In this document: one piece after another, positions 1 through 10,482 of the stretch
Layout of the letters: each line of letters starts with the position of its first letter
Numbering within the stretch: position 1 is the first letter of the stretch
DNA from: Saccharothrix sp. NRRL B-16348
Lineage (GTDB): Bacteria > Actinomycetota > Actinomycetes > Mycobacteriales > Pseudonocardiaceae
Assembly: GCF_001280085.1 (NCBI RefSeq)
Contig: NZ_LGED01000002.1
Location: 100,578 to 164,577, forward strand
DNA length: 64,000 nt
Direction: 5' to 3'
Translations under genes and position numbers: made by a program
Notes under the pieces: model-generated
Database searches by the model: none
What the model was told of the DNA's origin: nothing
Seen by the model: the letters and a program-made list of their open reading frames with translations, nothing else

Positions 1-1926
1 GTTCTGCCCGGCGATCGGGAACAGCCCGAGCGAGGCCCACACGTACCAGGAGCTGAGCCCGCCGGAGTCGTCGTTGCCCGGCAGCCCGCCGGGACCGGTG
101 CCGAACTGCCAGGTCAACGCCGCGTGCACGACCTCGGCCGTGCGGTCGGGCCGTCCCGCGTAGTGGTAGGACCAGGGCGCTTCCATGTCCGGCTCGTTGT
201 TGAGGCCCTCGAACCGGTTCAGCGCGTAGCCGACCGCCATCTCGGCCGGGTCGGGCCGCCTGCCGGGCTGCGCCACCGGCGGCGCGCCGAAGCCGAAGAA
301 CGAGTCCAGCATGCCGACGAACGCGTCGTCGCCGCCGGCCAGCGCGATCCGGCCCGCCATGTCGTGCATCAGCCGGAACGAGTAGTTCCACTTGCCGCCC
401 TCGTAGAACGACGAGTCGTGCAGCAGGCCCGTGTCCGGGTCGAACGCGTTGGTCCACAGCAGGCTGCGCGCGGCGAGGTCGTCGGCGAGGCGGCTGTCGT
501 TCAACGCCCGCGCGACGCCCGCCGTGCAGTGGTAGGCGTAGGCGAGGTCGAGGGTGTGCGAGATCGGGTGCACGACGCCGTGCTCGTAGAAGTCCTCGCC
601 GTACAGCCGGCGCAGGTCGGCTTCCATGTGCACCAGCGCCCAATTCCAGTCCAGGTCGCCAAGGCCCAACGCGTGCGCGTCCGCCAGCGCGGTGTGCACC
701 AGGGCGCTGGCCTGCCGGAAGAACCGGTCCGCGCCGCGCGCCATCCGGTACCCGATCGGGAAGTTGCCCTCCTCCTCGCACACCCGGATGAGCGACTCCA
801 GCAGGTCGACCGCCCGGTCCGGCACGATCGCGGCGAGCAGCGGCACCTGGGTCTTGTAGATGTCCCACATCGTGCAGACGTCGAACGCGAACGGCCCGGA
901 CGTGGGCCAGAACGGGCTCTCGTCGTCGGCGAAGCAGGGCTTGATCAGCGAGTGGTACAGGGCGGTGGTGAACACCTGCCGCCTGGCGGGCGTCCCGCCC
1001 TCGACCTCGATCCGGCCGACGTGGTCGCGCCACCGGTCCTCGGTGCGCTCCCGGATGACGTCGAACGCGGGCGGGTGCTGACCGCACTCCCGGTGCAGGT
1101 TGTCCCTGGCCTGCTCGCAGCCGCGCAGGGAGAAGCCGATCCGCACCTCGACGCTCTGCCCGGCGGTGGCCGGACCCAGGAACAGCAGCCCGAACGGGCG
1201 CAGGGTGGTCTGCCGGATGCGGTCGAAGTCCAGCCGGGTGCCGCCCTCGATGAGCCTGCGGTCGTGCCAGAGCATCTGCCGCCAGCCCGGCGAGTCGACC
1301 TCGATGTACACCGACAGCGGCACGCCCTCCACCACGACGGTGCCCTGCGCGCGGCCGTGGCCGATGCTCTCCACGTGTGCGCGCAGCGGCACCGTGTGGC
1401 CGTGGTCGATGGCCAGGCCGCCGCACGACAGGTCCACCACGATGCGCGCGCCCCGGTGCTCGGGGAACGTGTAGCGGTGGACCGCGACCTTCGAGCCGAC
1501 GGTGATCTCGCACCGGACACCGGTGTCGAGCGTGGCCGCGTAGTACCCGGCTTCGGCGACCTCGTCGTGCAGCGGCCAGGCCTGACCGAGCGCGTCGAGC
1601 TGCTGCACCATCGGGGTCACCCGGACGTAGTTGTAGTACTTCCGGATCGCGCCGGTGCCGGACTGCTGGAAGTGGGTGAACCCGGAGGCCTGCGGCCGGT
1701 CGAACATCTCCTCGGGCAGGCCTTCGGTGTTCTTCGTGTACCGGCCGTAGCCGGTCGGGTAGGCGCCGGAGTAGGCGCAGGCGGACACCATGCCGAGCGG
1801 GGACGTCGCGCCCGGGTGGGTGTTGCCGATCTGCGCTTTCGGCCACCACCAAGAGGCCGCGAGACCCTGCGCCGGTGGCAGGGAGGTCGCGGCCGTTCCG
1901 ATGAAGGGATCGATTTCGTCGATGAT
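1..1926 (-). CDS. GH92-family alpha-1,2-mannosidase, 3' end cut by window edge
   Basis: Translating the minus strand gives one open frame from about 1926 to base 1 that reads as glycoside hydrolase family 92, calcium-dependent exo-alpha-mannosidases acting on mannans and N-glycans. The N-terminal motif DPFIGT and, at the window edge, the hallmark GNDDSGGLSSWYVW are visible, as is the central family pattern around PFWPTSGPFAFDVCTMWDIYKT. About 640 residues are present and the C-terminus lies outside the window. No ATG, GTG or TTG occurs in frame between the upstream in-frame stop (about 2003) and the first conserved motif (about 1911). The first in-frame ATG is at 1791, inside the domain, so the 5' end is either frameshifted or uses an unusual start. 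No signal peptide is visible. Family assignment is firm; the start is unknown. Confidence 0.85.
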   Translation of the reverse strand, partial: MIDEIDPFIGTAATSLPPAQGLAASWWWPKAQIGNTHPGATSPLGMVSACAYSGAYPTGYGRYTKNTEGLPEEMFDRPQASGFTHFQQSGTGAIRKYYNYVRVTPMVQQLDALGQAWPLHDEVAEAGYYAATLDTGVRCEITVGSKVAVHRYTFPEHRGARIVVDLSCGGLAIDHGHTVPLRAHVESIGHGRAQGTVVVEGVPLSVYIEVDSPGWRQMLWHDRRLIEGGTRLDFDRIRQTTLRPFGLLFLGPATAGQSVEVRIGFSLRGCEQARDNLHRECGQHPPAFDVIRERTEDRWRDHVGRIEVEGGTPARRQVFTTALYHSLIKPCFADDESPFWPTSGPFAFDVCTMWDIYKTQVPLLAAIVPDRAVDLLESLIRVCEEEGNFPIGYRMARGADRFFRQASALVHTALADAHALGLGDLDWNWALVHMEADLRRLYGEDFYEHGVVHPISHTLDLAYAYHCTAGVARALNDSRLADDLAARSLLWTNAFDPDTGLLHDSSFYEGGKWNYSFRLMHDMAGRIALAGGDDAFVGMLDSFFGFGAPPVAQPGRRPDPAEMAVGYALNRFEGLNNEPDMEAPWSYHYAGRPDRTAEVVHAALTWQFGTGPGGLPGNDDSGGLSSWYVWASLGLFPIAGQN

Positions 1927-2061
1927 GGCGAGACTGTAGGTCGGCGCCGGGCCGCCCGTGGTTTCAGCGACGTGAACTCGGTGGGAACGACTCGTCCCCG
2001 TTCACCGGTCCGGGTCACGGGTCGCGGTCACCGACGGGCCGTCGCCACCTGACGACGTGGT

Positions 2062-3063
2062 TCAGCCGCGTTCGGCGTACTCCGGGAGTCGGCGGGCGAC
2101 ATCCTCCGGTGCGGGCATCCGGGCGATCTCCTCGGCGATCGCACGGGCCGCTTCGGAGTGGCCGCCAGGCCGTGACAGCGTCCGGACGATGGAGGCGACG
2201 GCTTCCTCGCTCACCTCGTCCGGGAGCAGGCGCACACCGGCTCCCGCGGCGGTGACGGCGTCGGCGTTGGCGAACTGGTCGGCGCCCTGGGGCAGGATCA
2301 GCTGCGGCGCGCCGACGGTGAGCGCGCCGAGCGTGGTGCCGCTCCCGCCGTGGTGCACGACGACGTCCACGTGCGGCAGCAGGTCGGCTTGCGGCACCCA
2401 CTGGTGCGCGGTGACGTTGTCCGGGAGGTCACCGAGCCGGTCCGGCCGCACCCGGCCGGTCGCGACGACCACGCGCGCGTCCAGCGCGGCCAGGCTCCTG
2501 CTGACCGCGGTCAGCAGTTCCGGTGTGCCGAACGCGGTGCCGAGCGTCAGGTAGACCAGCGGCCGCGACGTGCGGTGATCGTCGCGGAGGGGCAGCGCTC
2601 CCGGTTCGGAGAACGCGACCGGGCGCAGCTCGATCCTGTCCTCGCCGGCCAGGAAGTCCTTGTCCTGCAAGGACGGCGGGCAGATGTCGACGTGCGGCAG
2701 GCCGGGCACGGCCTTCGTCGGCAGCTCCAGGCCGATCCCGTCGGGGAACAGCCGGCCGAAACCGTGCCACAGGCCCGGGATGCCTGCCCGGCGGGCGGCG
2801 ATCGCCGCTCCCGGCACGCCCCACCCGTGCACCACGAGGTCGGGCCGCAGGCGCGCCAGCTCCGGCTCCAGGTCCTCGGCGTACAGCTCGTAGAACGCGT
2901 CGGCGGGGCGGAACGGCCGCAGCCCGTTCGCGGTCAACGGCGCGTGCACCTCCTCGCCGACGGCGAAGTGCACTTCGTGCCCGGCGGCCCGGGCGGCGAT
3001 CGCGAGCGGGATCAGCGGATAGGTGTGGCCCACGGACGCGAGGCCGGCGAACAGTACGCGCAT
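2062..3063 (-). CDS. UGT/MGT-type glycosyltransferase (GT1 family)
   Basis: Encodes 333 residues with GT-B fold signatures of actinomycete GT1 enzymes, which move a sugar from an NDP-sugar to a small acceptor. The N-terminus MRVLFAGLASVGHTYPLIPL is the acceptor-domain start, and the C-terminal half carries the donor-binding block WVPQADLLPHVDVVVHHGG-SGTT followed by GAPQLILPQGADQFANA. It is about 50 residues shorter than typical antibiotic glycosyltransferases (about 390), mainly in the N-terminal half. It stands alone between a GH92 gene and an Lrp regulator, all on the minus strand, so a natural-product role is not supported by context. Acceptor unknown. Confidence 0.85.
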   Translation of the reverse strand: MRVLFAGLASVGHTYPLIPLAIAARAAGHEVHFAVGEEVHAPLTANGLRPFRPADAFYELYAEDLEPELARLRPDLVVHGWGVPGAAIAARRAGIPGLWHGFGRLFPDGIGLELPTKAVPGLPHVDICPPSLQDKDFLAGEDRIELRPVAFSEPGALPLRDDHRTSRPLVYLTLGTAFGTPELLTAVSRSLAALDARVVVATGRVRPDRLGDLPDNVTAHQWVPQADLLPHVDVVVHHGGSGTTLGALTVGAPQLILPQGADQFANADAVTAAGAGVRLLPDEVSEEAVASIVRTLSRPGGHSEAARAIAEEIARMPAPEDVARRLPEYAERG

Positions 3064-3088
3064 GGCGGCGAACCTACGCCGCGCGCGA

Positions 3089-4105
3089 TCACGGCGTCGC
3101 CCACGGGTCGACGGGCACCACGTCGGTGATCCGCCCGGTGTCGTCGAGCAGGCACCCCATCCGCTTCACGGCGCGCAACGTCACGGCGCGGTCGGTGAGG
3201 GTGAGCGCGGGCAGCCGCCTGGCGAGTTCGGCTTCGAGGCGTTGCACGTCGCCGAGCGAGCGCAGCCACAACGTCATCACCAGGTTGTCCGCCCCGGTGA
3301 CGGCCGCGCACAGCCGGACCTCCGGCAGCTCGGTCAACGCGGTCGCGGTCCGGTCCAGTTCGTCCGGCGGCACCCTGGCCCAGAACGTCGCGGCGATCGG
3401 CCACCCCGTGATCGGCTGGGCGACCTCGCACCGCAGCGACACCAACCTCCCGTCGACCATCTCGTTGAGCCACCGGCGCACGGTGGACCCGCTCTTGCCC
3501 GTGCGGGCCGCGATCTCGGCCGCCGGCCTGCGCCCGTCGTCGAGCGCCCGCAGCACTTCCCGGTGGTGCGGCTTCCACACGGCGCCGGTCCCGGTCGGCC
3601 GGCCCGGCGGCACGGCTCGCGCACGCCGCTGGGGTTCGAGCGCGCCGAGCCGCCAGTGGTTGCCCTCGCCGTAGACGGTGGTGACGGTGTGCGTGCGCGT
3701 CCGCCGCAGGCCCGGCAGCGCGTGCAGTCGGTGCAGCACGACGTGCGACAGGGTGGCGAGGTCGGGTGTCAGGAGGGTGAGGAACAGGTCCCGCCCGCTG
3801 CTGATGATCGAGATCGAGACGACCTGCGGGATGCGGGACAGCACTTCGACGGCGTGCGCGCGGGAGGTCGGCTCGATGTCGATCTCGATGAACGCGTTGC
3901 AGTGGTCCTTGGCCCACAACCGCACCTCGGGGTAGGCGGTGACGCGCGCGAGACCCGCGTCGACCAGTCCTTGCCACCGCCGTGCCGCGGTGACCGGGTC
4001 GATGCCCAGCGCGCGGCCGACCTCGTGCCACGTGGCCCGCGGCGCGGCTTGCAGGGCGTGGACGAGCCGGAGGTCGGTCTCGTCGGGCGTGAACGAATCC
4101 TGCAC
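3089..4105 (-). CDS. Lrp/AsnC-family regulator with two HTH-AsnC units
   Basis: Encodes about 338 residues with two Lrp-type modules in tandem. The first helix-turn-helix (DETDLRLVHALQAAPRATWHEVGRALGI region) is followed by an effector-type domain, and a second HTH (HHREVLRALDDGRRPAAEIAARTG region, about residue 180) leads into another. Such double proteins sense amino acids or related ligands and control adjacent catabolic genes. The GTG start at 4105 is chosen because homology begins immediately after it and it lies only 104 bp from the divergent M20 amidohydrolase at 4210, its likely target. A longer frame reaches 4207 but would overlap the amidohydrolase ribosome-binding site. Confidence 0.88.
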   Translation of the reverse strand: MQDSFTPDETDLRLVHALQAAPRATWHEVGRALGIDPVTAARRWQGLVDAGLARVTAYPEVRLWAKDHCNAFIEIDIEPTSRAHAVEVLSRIPQVVSISIISSGRDLFLTLLTPDLATLSHVVLHRLHALPGLRRTRTHTVTTVYGEGNHWRLGALEPQRRARAVPPGRPTGTGAVWKPHHREVLRALDDGRRPAAEIAARTGKSGSTVRRWLNEMVDGRLVSLRCEVAQPITGWPIAATFWARVPPDELDRTATALTELPEVRLCAAVTGADNLVMTLWLRSLGDVQRLEAELARRLPALTLTDRAVTLRAVKRMGCLLDDTGRITDVVPVDPWATP

Positions 4106-4209
4106 AGTCGGCCACTCCGGTGAGCGATCTTGACAATTCGAGCGTTGAGAGTGGCACCCGTGGCGATTCTCGGCAAGTGCCCCGCCACCAACCCGAGGAG
4201 AGGTCACCC

Positions 4210-5373
4210 ATGTCGGCGAGCGAGAACGCGGCCCTGATGGACCACCTGGTGCGACTGCGCCGGCAGTTGCACGCCGAACCCGAGATCGGCCTGGACTTAC
4301 CGCGCACGCAGGAGAAGGTGCTCGCCGCGCTGGACGGGCTGCCGCTGGAGGTGTCGCCGGGCCGGTCGCTGACCTCGGTGACCGCCGTGCTGCGCGGCGC
4401 GCGGCCGGGACCGGTGGTGCTGCTGCGCGCCGACATGGACGCGCTGCCCGTGCGGGAGCGCACCGGGCTGGAGTACGCGTCCCGGGTGGACGGCGCGATG
4501 CACGCGTGCGGGCACGACATGCACACCGCGATGCTGGTCGGCGCCGCGCACCTGCTCGCCGCGCGGCGGGACGAGGTGACCGGTGACGTCGTCTTCATGT
4601 TCCAGCCCGGCGAGGAGGGGTGGGACGGGTCGGCGGCGATGATCGCCGAGGGCGTGCTGGACGCCGCGGGCCGCCGAGCGGACGCCGCCTACGCGTTGCA
4701 CGTGTTCGGCGCGGGCGTGCCGCACGGCGTGTTCTCGGCCAGGCCGGGCACCACGATGGCGGCGTCCGACGGGCTGGAGGTCACCGTCGTCGGCGCCGGC
4801 GGGCACGGCGCCCGGCCGCACCGCGCGAAGGACCCGATCCCGGTCGCGTGCGAGATCGTCACCGCGTTGCAGGCCATGGTCACCCGCCAGTCGGACATCT
4901 TCGACCCGGTGGTGGTGACCGTGGGGTCGTTCCACGCCGGGAGCAAGCGCAACGTCATCCCCGACACCGCGCGGTTCGAGGCGACCGTCCGCTCGTTCTC
5001 CGCGCCGGCCAAGGCCAGGGTCAAGGACGCGGCGGTCACGCTGGCGCGGTCGATCGCGCAGGCGCACGGCCTGCGAGCCGAGGTGGACTACGTCGACGGC
5101 TACCCGATGACGGTCAACGACCCGCGGGAGACCGCGTTCGTCGCCGAGACGATCACCGACCTCTTCGGCGGGCGGTTCCGGCCGCTGGCCGACCCCATGC
5201 CGGGCGGCGAGGACTTCTCCCGCGTCCTGCAAGAGGTCCCCGGCGCGTTCATCCCGTTCGGCGCGGGCGACGGCACCGACAACCACTCCCCTCTCGCCCG
5301 GTTCGACGACGCGCTGCTGCCCGACGGCGCCACCGTCCTCGCCGAACTCGCGCTGCGCCGCGGCGCCCGGTGA
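4210..5373 (+). CDS. M20-family amidohydrolase (hippurate/N-acyl-amino-acid type)
   Basis: Encodes 387 residues of the M20D amidohydrolase family, dinuclear metallo-enzymes that cleave N-acyl amino acids and related amides in the cytoplasm. Metal-site motifs are visible: RADMDALP (about residue 78), HACGHDMHTAM (about residue 100), QPGEEG (about residue 135) and a late GGEDFS. The start at 4210 is preceded by a GAGGAG ribosome-binding site. An in-frame start at 4120 exists but would intrude into the divergent promoter. The gene is transcribed away from the Lrp-type regulator, the usual layout for local control. Exact substrate cannot be read from sequence. Confidence 0.92.
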   Translation: MSASENAALMDHLVRLRRQLHAEPEIGLDLPRTQEKVLAALDGLPLEVSPGRSLTSVTAVLRGARPGPVVLLRADMDALPVRERTGLEYASRVDGAMHACGHDMHTAMLVGAAHLLAARRDEVTGDVVFMFQPGEEGWDGSAAMIAEGVLDAAGRRADAAYALHVFGAGVPHGVFSARPGTTMAASDGLEVTVVGAGGHGARPHRAKDPIPVACEIVTALQAMVTRQSDIFDPVVVTVGSFHAGSKRNVIPDTARFEATVRSFSAPAKARVKDAAVTLARSIAQAHGLRAEVDYVDGYPMTVNDPRETAFVAETITDLFGGRFRPLADPMPGGEDFSRVLQEVPGAFIPFGAGDGTDNHSPLARFDDALLPDGATVLAELALRRGAR

Positions 5374-5379
5374 GTGCCG

Positions 5380-5982
5380 TCAGGCGGGCGGGAAGCCGAG
5401 GGCCGGGAGGATGGCCTCGTCGACGATCGCGGCCAGTTCGTCCGCGGTCGGGAAGCGGCCCAGGTCCATGGACAGCTTGAAGACCATCGCCTCGCCGATC
5501 TGGGTCGTGATCGGGGTCAGCCGGCGGGGGTCCAGGCCGCCGTTGGCGGCGTAGTGGCGCAGGACCGTGGTGGTGAACGTGCCGCCCCTGGGGTCGAAGA
5601 CGTCGCGGTAGAGGGCTTCGGCGAGGTCCGGGTAGCGGTGGCGTTCGAACATGATCGCCAGCACGGCGTTGGCCGCGGGCGTCCGCATCCAGTCGGTGAG
5701 CACGGTGAGCGCCGCGATCAGGTCGGCGCGCAGGTCGTCCGCCGCTGGGGTGGGCACCTCCACCGGGTGGGCCTGCGCCACGGCGTCGACCAGCAGCTCG
5801 TGCGGTGTCGCCCAGCGCCGGTAGAGCACCGTCTTCGCGGTGGACGCCCGGCGCGCGATGCCCTCCATGCTCAGCTGGCCCAGCCCGACCTCGGCGAGTT
5901 CGGCGAGCGCGGCTTCGTGGATGGCGCGCACCAGCGCCTCGCCACGCCGTCGTTCCGGGGCCTTGGCAGCCGCTTTCTCCAT
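5380..5982 (-). CDS. TetR-family repressor
   Basis: Encodes 200 residues. The N-terminal HTH (AIHEAALAELAEVGLGQLSM, then RASTAKTVLYRRWATPHELL) is a standard TetR DNA-binding domain, and the C-terminal two thirds are the helical ligand/dimer domain, with a region resembling TetR_C_11 proteins. It is convergent with the M20 gene (7-bp gap) and divergent from the DUF418 membrane protein gene. The 80-bp divergent spacer contains an exceptionally long palindrome (6002-6042) that is very likely its operator, so it probably autoregulates and represses the DUF418 gene. Confidence 0.92.
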   Translation of the reverse strand: MEKAAAKAPERRRGEALVRAIHEAALAELAEVGLGQLSMEGIARRASTAKTVLYRRWATPHELLVDAVAQAHPVEVPTPAADDLRADLIAALTVLTDWMRTPAANAVLAIMFERHRYPDLAEALYRDVFDPRGGTFTTTVLRHYAANGGLDPRRLTPITTQIGEAMVFKLSMDLGRFPTADELAAIVDEAILPALGFPPA

Positions 5983-6001
5983 GTCACTTCCGCTTCAAGA
6001 C

Positions 6002-6042
6002 ACGGTGTCGTATCTTATCGGCGAGATAAGCTACGTCACCGT
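6002..6042. promoter_or_regulatory. 41-bp near-perfect palindrome, probable TetR operator
   Basis: The two arms read ACGGTGTCGTATCTTATC and, after a short centre, GATAAGCTACGTCACCGT. The inner arms CTTATC (6014-6019) and GATAAG (6025-6030) and the outer arms ACGGTG (6002-6007) and CACCGT (6037-6042) share the same centre at 6022. Only two arm positions mismatch. It lies 20 bases from both the TetR start (5982) and the DUF418 start (6062), so binding would block both promoters. Confidence 0.85.
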
Positions 6043-6061
6043 ATCCAATTGAGGTGTTCCG

Positions 6062-8337
<2,276 letters not shown>

Positions 8338-8369
8338 GGCACCTGGCCGGAGGCGGCTCACAATCGGTG

Positions 8370-8683
8370 ATGCCGTTCGGCCACAGGGTTCACCCCGCCG
8401 CACAGGCCGCCACCATCCCCGTGGCCTGCGGCGAGAACGCGCTCGTCGCCGCGGTCAACCTGGCCGACCCGACCGCCGCCACCGCCGACACCCCGGCGCC
8501 TGCACCTACGCCCTCACCACCCCGCACGGCGGTCTCGCCAACGGACTTCCGGTCATCACCACGCCCATCGAGATGATCGACCCGGTCACGACCACCCGGA
8601 ACTCGCTGCTGAGCTTCCGCATCGCCGCGGTCGACTCGGCGGCGACCACCCTCACCACCCGACGCGGAGCCGCCCGGACCTGA
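8370..8683 (+). pseudogene. Decayed fragment of a secreted beta-helix-type protein gene
   Basis: One frame (from 8370) reads IPVACGENALVAAVNLAD. Near 8495-8502 the similarity jumps to a second frame reading ACTYALTTPHGGLANGLPVI, then TTPIEMID, and ends at TGA 8681-8683. Together these match, from memory, the N-terminal repeat region of actinomycete right-handed beta-helix surface proteins, which are far longer. Missing bulk and a frameshift make this a remnant. The first frame alone gives no recognisable complete product. Family assignment is by pattern only. Confidence 0.55.
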
Positions 8684-8697
8684 CCGGGCGGCTCCGC
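8664..8697. terminator. Strong hairpin, 14-bp perfect stem
   Basis: GCGGAGCCGCCCGG (8664-8677), a six-base loop ACCTGA, then the exact complement (8684-8697). It sits after the xylanase/pseudogene stretch and before the promoter of the DsrE gene, so it likely insulates the sulfur genes from upstream transcription. No U-tract, as is usual in actinomycetes. Confidence 0.7.
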
Positions 8698-8714
8698 ATT
8701 GCTCCTGACAGAGC

Positions 8715-8763
8715 TTGCGCGCACGTCGATCACTCCTATACTAATCCAGTGTTAAGTGGATTA
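8715..8763 (+). promoter_or_regulatory. Promoter with overlapping dyad operator, site 1 (DsrE/SQR unit)
   Basis: TTGCGC (8715-8720), 16 bases, TATACT (8737-8742), immediately followed by TAATCCA-N8-TGGATTA (8742-8763). The dyad covers the expected transcription start, a classic repressor position. The same TTGCGC-N16-TATACT plus TCCA-N8-TGGA arrangement recurs at 11792-11840, which strongly supports a shared regulator. The DsrE start codon is about 107 bases downstream. Confidence 0.75.
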
Positions 8764-8869
8764 CGGGATAAGACTCGTGGTGGTCGGCGGTTCGACCGGG
8801 CGACCTCTCCGCCATGTCCCGGCTCCACCGCACCTGGACACGATCCCCGGCGACCACCAGGAGAGACCC

Positions 8870-9223
8870 ATGAAGTTCTTGATCGTCCTGCACGACCCTC
8901 CCTACGGCACCGAACGCACCTACAACGGCATCCGGTGGGCGCGTCAGCTGATCGACGCCGACGGCAACCACGAGGTCAAGATCTTCATGTTCGCCGACGC
9001 CGTCGCCGCCACCGCAGACGGCCAGAAGACGCCCAACGGCTTCTACAACCTCGCCAAGATGCTCAAGGGCTTCACCGAGAAGGGCGGCGTGGTCGGCAAC
9101 TGCGGCACCTGCATGGACGCCCGCGCCATCGCCGACGACCGGTTGGTGTCCGGCAGCCACCGCTCCGGCATGGCGGAGTTGGCCGAGTGGACCGTGTGGG
9201 CCGACAAGGTCATCAACGTCTGA
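8870..9223 (+). CDS. DsrE-family sulfur-carrier-like protein
   Basis: Encodes 117 residues with the DsrE/F fold start MKFLIVLHDPPYGTERTYNG and a conserved cysteine motif NCGTCMDARAI at about residue 80. DsrE-family proteins carry sulfur as a cysteine persulfide and hand it to partners. The ATG at 8870 has AGGAGAG upstream; a GTG at 8756 in the same frame lies inside the operator and is rejected as a start. The SQR-like gene follows within 20 bases, so the two form one operon under the site-1 promoter. Cytoplasmic, no signal peptide. Confidence 0.9.
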   Translation: MKFLIVLHDPPYGTERTYNGIRWARQLIDADGNHEVKIFMFADAVAATADGQKTPNGFYNLAKMLKGFTEKGGVVGNCGTCMDARAIADDRLVSGSHRSGMAELAEWTVWADKVINV

Positions 9224-9239
9224 GATGGGGAACGAGACC

Positions 9240-10400
9240 GTGGCCAAGACCGTTGTCGTCCTCGGAGCAGGCGTCGGAGGACTCACCACCGCTACCCGCC
9301 TGCGGGGGATGCTGCCCGAGCAAGACCGGATCGTGCTGGTGGACCGCTCGTTCGACGGCGTGCTGGGGTTGTCGCTGCTGTGGGTGATGCGCGGCTGGCG
9401 CACCGCGGACCAGGTGCACGTGCGGCCGAAACCGTTGCCGGGCATCGACATGCGGGCCGCGGAGGTCCGCTCGATCGACACCGACAACAGGCACGTCCAC
9501 ACCGACAGCGGCTCGATCGCCTATGACGCACTGGTCATTGCGCTCGGCGCGGGACTGGCACCGGACCGGGTGCCGGGTCTGAGCGACGTGACCGAAGCCG
9601 GGATCGCAGGCGAGTTCTACACCCTCGACGGCGCGGACCTGCTGCACCGCCAGTTGTCCGAAGTAGACTCCGGGCGGATTACGTTCGTCGTGGCGGGGGT
9701 GCCGTTCAAGTGCCCGGCCGCGCCGTTCGAGGGCGCGCTGCTCGCCGCCGACCTGTTGGGCGAGCTCGGTGTGCGCGGGTCCGTCACGGTCGACGCGTTC
9801 ACCCCGGACCCGTTCCCCATGCCGGTCGCCGGCCCCGCGGTGGGCAAGGCGCTCGTCGGGATGCTCGAACAGCACGGGATCGGCTTCCACCCCGGCAAGA
9901 GCCTCGAGCTGGTCGACGCGCGGGCCAAGCAGCTGACCTTCGCCGACGGCACCCGCGAGCCGTTCGACTTCCTCGTCGTGGTGCCGCCGCACCAGGCGCC
10001 GGCTCCGGTCCGCGAGACCCGCTTGGGTCCGATGGGCTGGATCCCGGTCGATCCCCGCACGCTGGCGTCCGACGTCCCCGGTGTGTGGGCGCTCGGCGAC
10101 TGCTCCGCGCTGATGCTGCCCAACGGCAAGCCCTTGCCCAAGGCAGCGGTCTTCGCCGAGGGCGAGTCGGAGGTCGTGGCCAACGGGGTGGCGCGCCACC
10201 TCGGCTACGACGCGCCGGAGCCGTACTTCGACGGCAATGGCTCGTGCTACGTCGAGATCGGCGGGCACCTGGCGGCCAAGGGCGTCGGGAACTTCCTTGA
10301 AGCACCGGCGCCGTCCGTCACGCTCATGGACCCCTCGCCGGAGTTCCACCGGGAGAAGCAGGACGAGGAACGCGCGTGGATGGAGCGGTGGAGCGGCTGA
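9240..10400 (+). CDS. FAD-dependent oxidoreductase, sulfide:quinone-reductase-like
   Basis: Encodes about 386 residues with the dinucleotide-binding start KTVVVLGAGVGGLTTATRLR, a second nucleotide motif near the middle, and the SQR-family block VPFKCPAAPFEGALL containing one of the redox-candidate cysteines. The late motif GVWALGDCSA closes the FAD site. Family members oxidise sulfide or persulfide and pass electrons to quinones. Classical SQRs need two or three catalytic cysteines; only Cys in FKCP and in GDCSA are obvious here, so the exact substrate is open. GTG at 9240 is preferred because GGGGA lies eight bases upstream; ATG 9225 is an alternative. Cotranscribed with the DsrE gene. Confidence 0.82.
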   Translation: MAKTVVVLGAGVGGLTTATRLRGMLPEQDRIVLVDRSFDGVLGLSLLWVMRGWRTADQVHVRPKPLPGIDMRAAEVRSIDTDNRHVHTDSGSIAYDALVIALGAGLAPDRVPGLSDVTEAGIAGEFYTLDGADLLHRQLSEVDSGRITFVVAGVPFKCPAAPFEGALLAADLLGELGVRGSVTVDAFTPDPFPMPVAGPAVGKALVGMLEQHGIGFHPGKSLELVDARAKQLTFADGTREPFDFLVVVPPHQAPAPVRETRLGPMGWIPVDPRTLASDVPGVWALGDCSALMLPNGKPLPKAAVFAEGESEVVANGVARHLGYDAPEPYFDGNGSCYVEIGGHLAAKGVGNFLEAPAPSVTLMDPSPEFHREKQDEERAWMERWSG

Positions 10401-10426
10401 ACGCTCAGGAGCGCCCGAGGAACGAC

Positions 10427-10463
10427 GTCGGTCGGGCCACCCCCGCGTGGCGGCCCGACCGAC
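10427..10463. terminator. Bidirectional hairpin between SQR-like and cysteine desulfurase genes
   Basis: GTCGGTCGGGCC (10427-10438) pairs with GGCCCGACCGAC (10452-10463), and the loop itself contains a nested GCCAC/GTGGC pair. It fills the short gap between two convergent genes and can serve both. Confidence 0.7.
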
Positions 10464-10482
10464 CCCGTCCGGTCTCCTCGGC

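Noticed and set aside
124..2052. 642-codon open frame on the plus strand
   Set aside because: Composition is Arg/Val/Gly-rich antisense noise. The minus strand of the same stretch encodes a clear GH92 enzyme.
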